Positions 53,106 through 54,149 of a stretch of DNA of 54,149 nt are shown here, piece after piece. The stretch covers positions 1 to 54,149 of IMG/VR virus record IMGVR_UViG_3300050821_004373. One strand, written 5' to 3'. The DNA is from a virus. Numbering within the stretch: position 1 is the first letter of the stretch; each line of letters begins with the position of its first letter. The position numbers were made by a program, and so were the translations under genes. A model generated the notes under the pieces. It ran no database searches. It was not told where the DNA came from and was given only the letters and a program-made list of their open reading frames with translations.

Positions 53106-53512
53106 TGCGCGTCTACCACAGAGAAACGCGCAGGTATACGTTCGATGACGTTTGGGAAATCTACGCGCTAGTAGATCCTCGAACAAAAAAGCCTAGATAT
53201 GTAGGGTGTACCCGATGCGGATTAACACGCCTCTCCCAACACACAGTTGAAGCTCGCAGTAGAGCGCATGGGAACGAACGTGTAGGAAGGTGGCTGCGGC
53301 GACTAGATAAACTCGGACTGTGCCCAGAATTTAGAGTTTTAGAGATACAGACCACTCTCGCAGGTGCCCAACGCGCGGAGTTTAAGTGGATACGAGTTTT
53401 CGGTGAATTAAACATCAATGGCAACCCGAAACTCATAGACAGGAAAAGAAAACCTTGGAGATGGGCGGATTTATTGAAGCGAGGAAAAGTGAAGCATTGG
53501 AACCCGCGTTGA
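53105..53512 (+). CDS. GIY-YIG endonuclease
   Basis: A 135-residue protein; ATG 53105 shares a base with the previous stop. WEIYALVDPRTKKPRYVGCT is a GIY-YIG motif (here IYALVDP and RYVG), followed by the conserved Arg (RLSQH) and LAGAQRAEFKWIRVFG, where the Glu would bind the metal. These enzymes cut DNA, often as homing endonucleases. The C-terminus is a basic helix likely to bind DNA. Confidence 0.75.
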   Translation: MRVYHRETRRYTFDDVWEIYALVDPRTKKPRYVGCTRCGLTRLSQHTVEARSRAHGNERVGRWLRRLDKLGLCPEFRVLEIQTTLAGAQRAEFKWIRVFGELNINGNPKLIDRKRKPWRWADLLKRGKVKHWNPR

Positions 53513-53543
53513 GTAAGGAAAGAAAGAAAGAGGAGGGTAAGTC

Positions 53544-54149
53544 ATGGCACTGTTTTATAAACTATGGACTCACGACTATTGCAGCCCGCTACGAGGCGGT
53601 AAGCCTGCATGGGACGGCACCCTTCCGTTCACGCTACCTACCGTTGAGTTAGATACCTCCGCCGCTGAATGCGAAAGAGGCTGGAACTTTGTGGACGACC
53701 TAGCCAAGGGATTCCAGATCGCCGGGATGTGGCCGAATGGCAGGCCGTCTTGCGTGAGTATCATCGAGCCGAGCGAGGACGCTATACATCGCGGCGATAA
53801 GTGGCGCTCATCAAGCGGAAAGATTGTGCGCTTTGCTACTGAGGTCGAGATCGCTCAAGGCGTTCAGCAATTCTCTAAGGTGTTCAAGGGTTTCGAATCC
53901 GAGATGGCATCCGAACAGATTTCATGGAGGTACGCGCTTGGCCGACCTGAGAATAATGAAAAAGCCGTCGTGGAGCACTTGGAAGCAGCACTTGAGAAGC
54001 GAAGTCTTAAGTGGACTGTTAAAAAATATAAAACTGCGCGGGATGCGTGGGTTGCGTGGGATGCGCGGGCTGCGTGGGATGCGTGGGATGCGCGGGCTGC
54101 GCGGGATGCGTGGGATGCGTGGGATGCGTGGGATGCGTGGGATGCGCGG
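53544..54149 (+). CDS. Repeat protein, 5' part spanning the genome junction
   Basis: GAGGAGGG precedes ATG 53544. The first 160 residues form a globular alpha/beta domain ([65 protein letters not shown]). From base 54036 the Ala-(Trp/Arg)-(Asp/Ala) nine-base repeat begins, and the frame is still open at the window end. The C-terminus is the fragment at 3-284. No family; repeat length may vary. Confidence 0.75.
   Translation, partial: MALFYKLWTHDYCSPLRGGKPAWDGTLPFTLPTVELDTSAAECERGWNFVDDLAKGFQIAGMWPNGRPSCVSIIEPSEDAIHRGDKWRSSSGKIVRFATEVEIAQGVQQFSKVFKGFESEMASEQISWRYALGRPENNEKAVVEHLEAALEKRSLKWTVKKYKTARDAWVAWDARAAWDAWDARAARDAWDAWDAWDAWDAR
54036..54149 (+). repeat. 9-nt tandem repeat at the right end
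   Basis: About 12.7 units of GCG(T/C)GGG(A/C)T in the same frame as the left copy. Bases 54022-54119 equal 1-98 exactly; after that the order of variant units differs from the left copy, so either the repeat is variable in the population or the assembly collapsed it. Confidence 0.95.

Noticed and set aside
1-54149. A reassigned TAG codon throughout the genome
   Set aside because: Several intact genes end in TAG at proper places (282, 7189, 9436, 12615), so TAG is not a general sense codon. Only two sites look like misplaced TAG.
1-54149. CRISPR array
   Set aside because: The only tandem array is the 9-nt coding repeat. No spaced 23-37-nt direct repeats were seen.

Overview
The window is almost certainly one complete genome of a dsDNA tailed bacteriophage, about 54.0 kb. 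It has a portal, a large terminase, a capsid protein with probable scaffold, connector proteins, very large internal virion proteins, beta-rich tail proteins and an endolysin. It has no tape-measure, tail-tube or sheath gene, so a short-tailed (podovirus-like) virion is the best guess. Bases 1-98 are repeated exactly at 54022-54119. One gene, with a 9-nt tandem repeat, runs off the right end (53544 onward) and continues in the same frame at the left end (to 284). The map is therefore circular or terminally redundant. No integrase, DNA polymerase or CRISPR array was seen. Start codons are often TTG or GTG, neighbouring genes overlap by 4 nt (ATGA/GTGA), and Shine-Dalgarno sequences are purine-rich. 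The host cannot be read from the sequence. The exported beta-helix tail proteins suggest a Gram-negative host, perhaps a soil bacterium, but that is inference.

Layout. (1) Early/replication arm on the + strand, about 49800 through the junction to 12617. It holds small zinc-ribbon proteins, an AAA+ clamp-loader-like ATPase, HNH and GIY-YIG nucleases, the repeat protein, a coiled-coil protein, a KTSC protein, a Bet/RecT-family annealing protein, an ASCH protein, a winged-helix replication protein with an iteron-like cluster inside its gene, a tyrosine-phosphatase-like enzyme, a Tat-signal protein, a papain-fold-like protein and a PAPS-reductase-family protein. (2) Late arm on the - strand, 45672 down to 12614. 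In transcription order it holds packaging genes, portal, scaffold, major capsid, connectors, internal virion proteins, exported tail/spike proteins with a LuxR-type regulator, and lysis genes. (3) A short + strand operon, 45760-47868, of small proteins and a cytosine-C5 methyltransferase. (4) A short - strand operon, 48905-47861, of very small proteins with an abnormal tRNA-like gene. (5) A switch-like region, 49236-49800, where a ribbon-helix-helix protein faces a strong divergent promoter embedded in four GCAATACA-type repeats.

How it may work. The ribbon-helix-helix proteins (49236, 52965) probably control the early promoter. Early genes provide recombination (Bet), origin binding (7321 protein and its iterons) and clamp loading, and otherwise rely on host replication. 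The late - strand operon makes and packages particles, exports tail proteins through Sec, and lyses the cell with a SleB-like hydrolase plus membrane proteins. The most unusual points are: two genes with an in-frame TAG where Trp is expected; a 10-codon exact match between the capsid gene and an unrelated small gene; paired hairpins with compensated stem differences ahead of ribosome binding sites; protamine-like micro-peptides in the virion module; and secreted tail proteins co-transcribed with a LuxR-type regulator.
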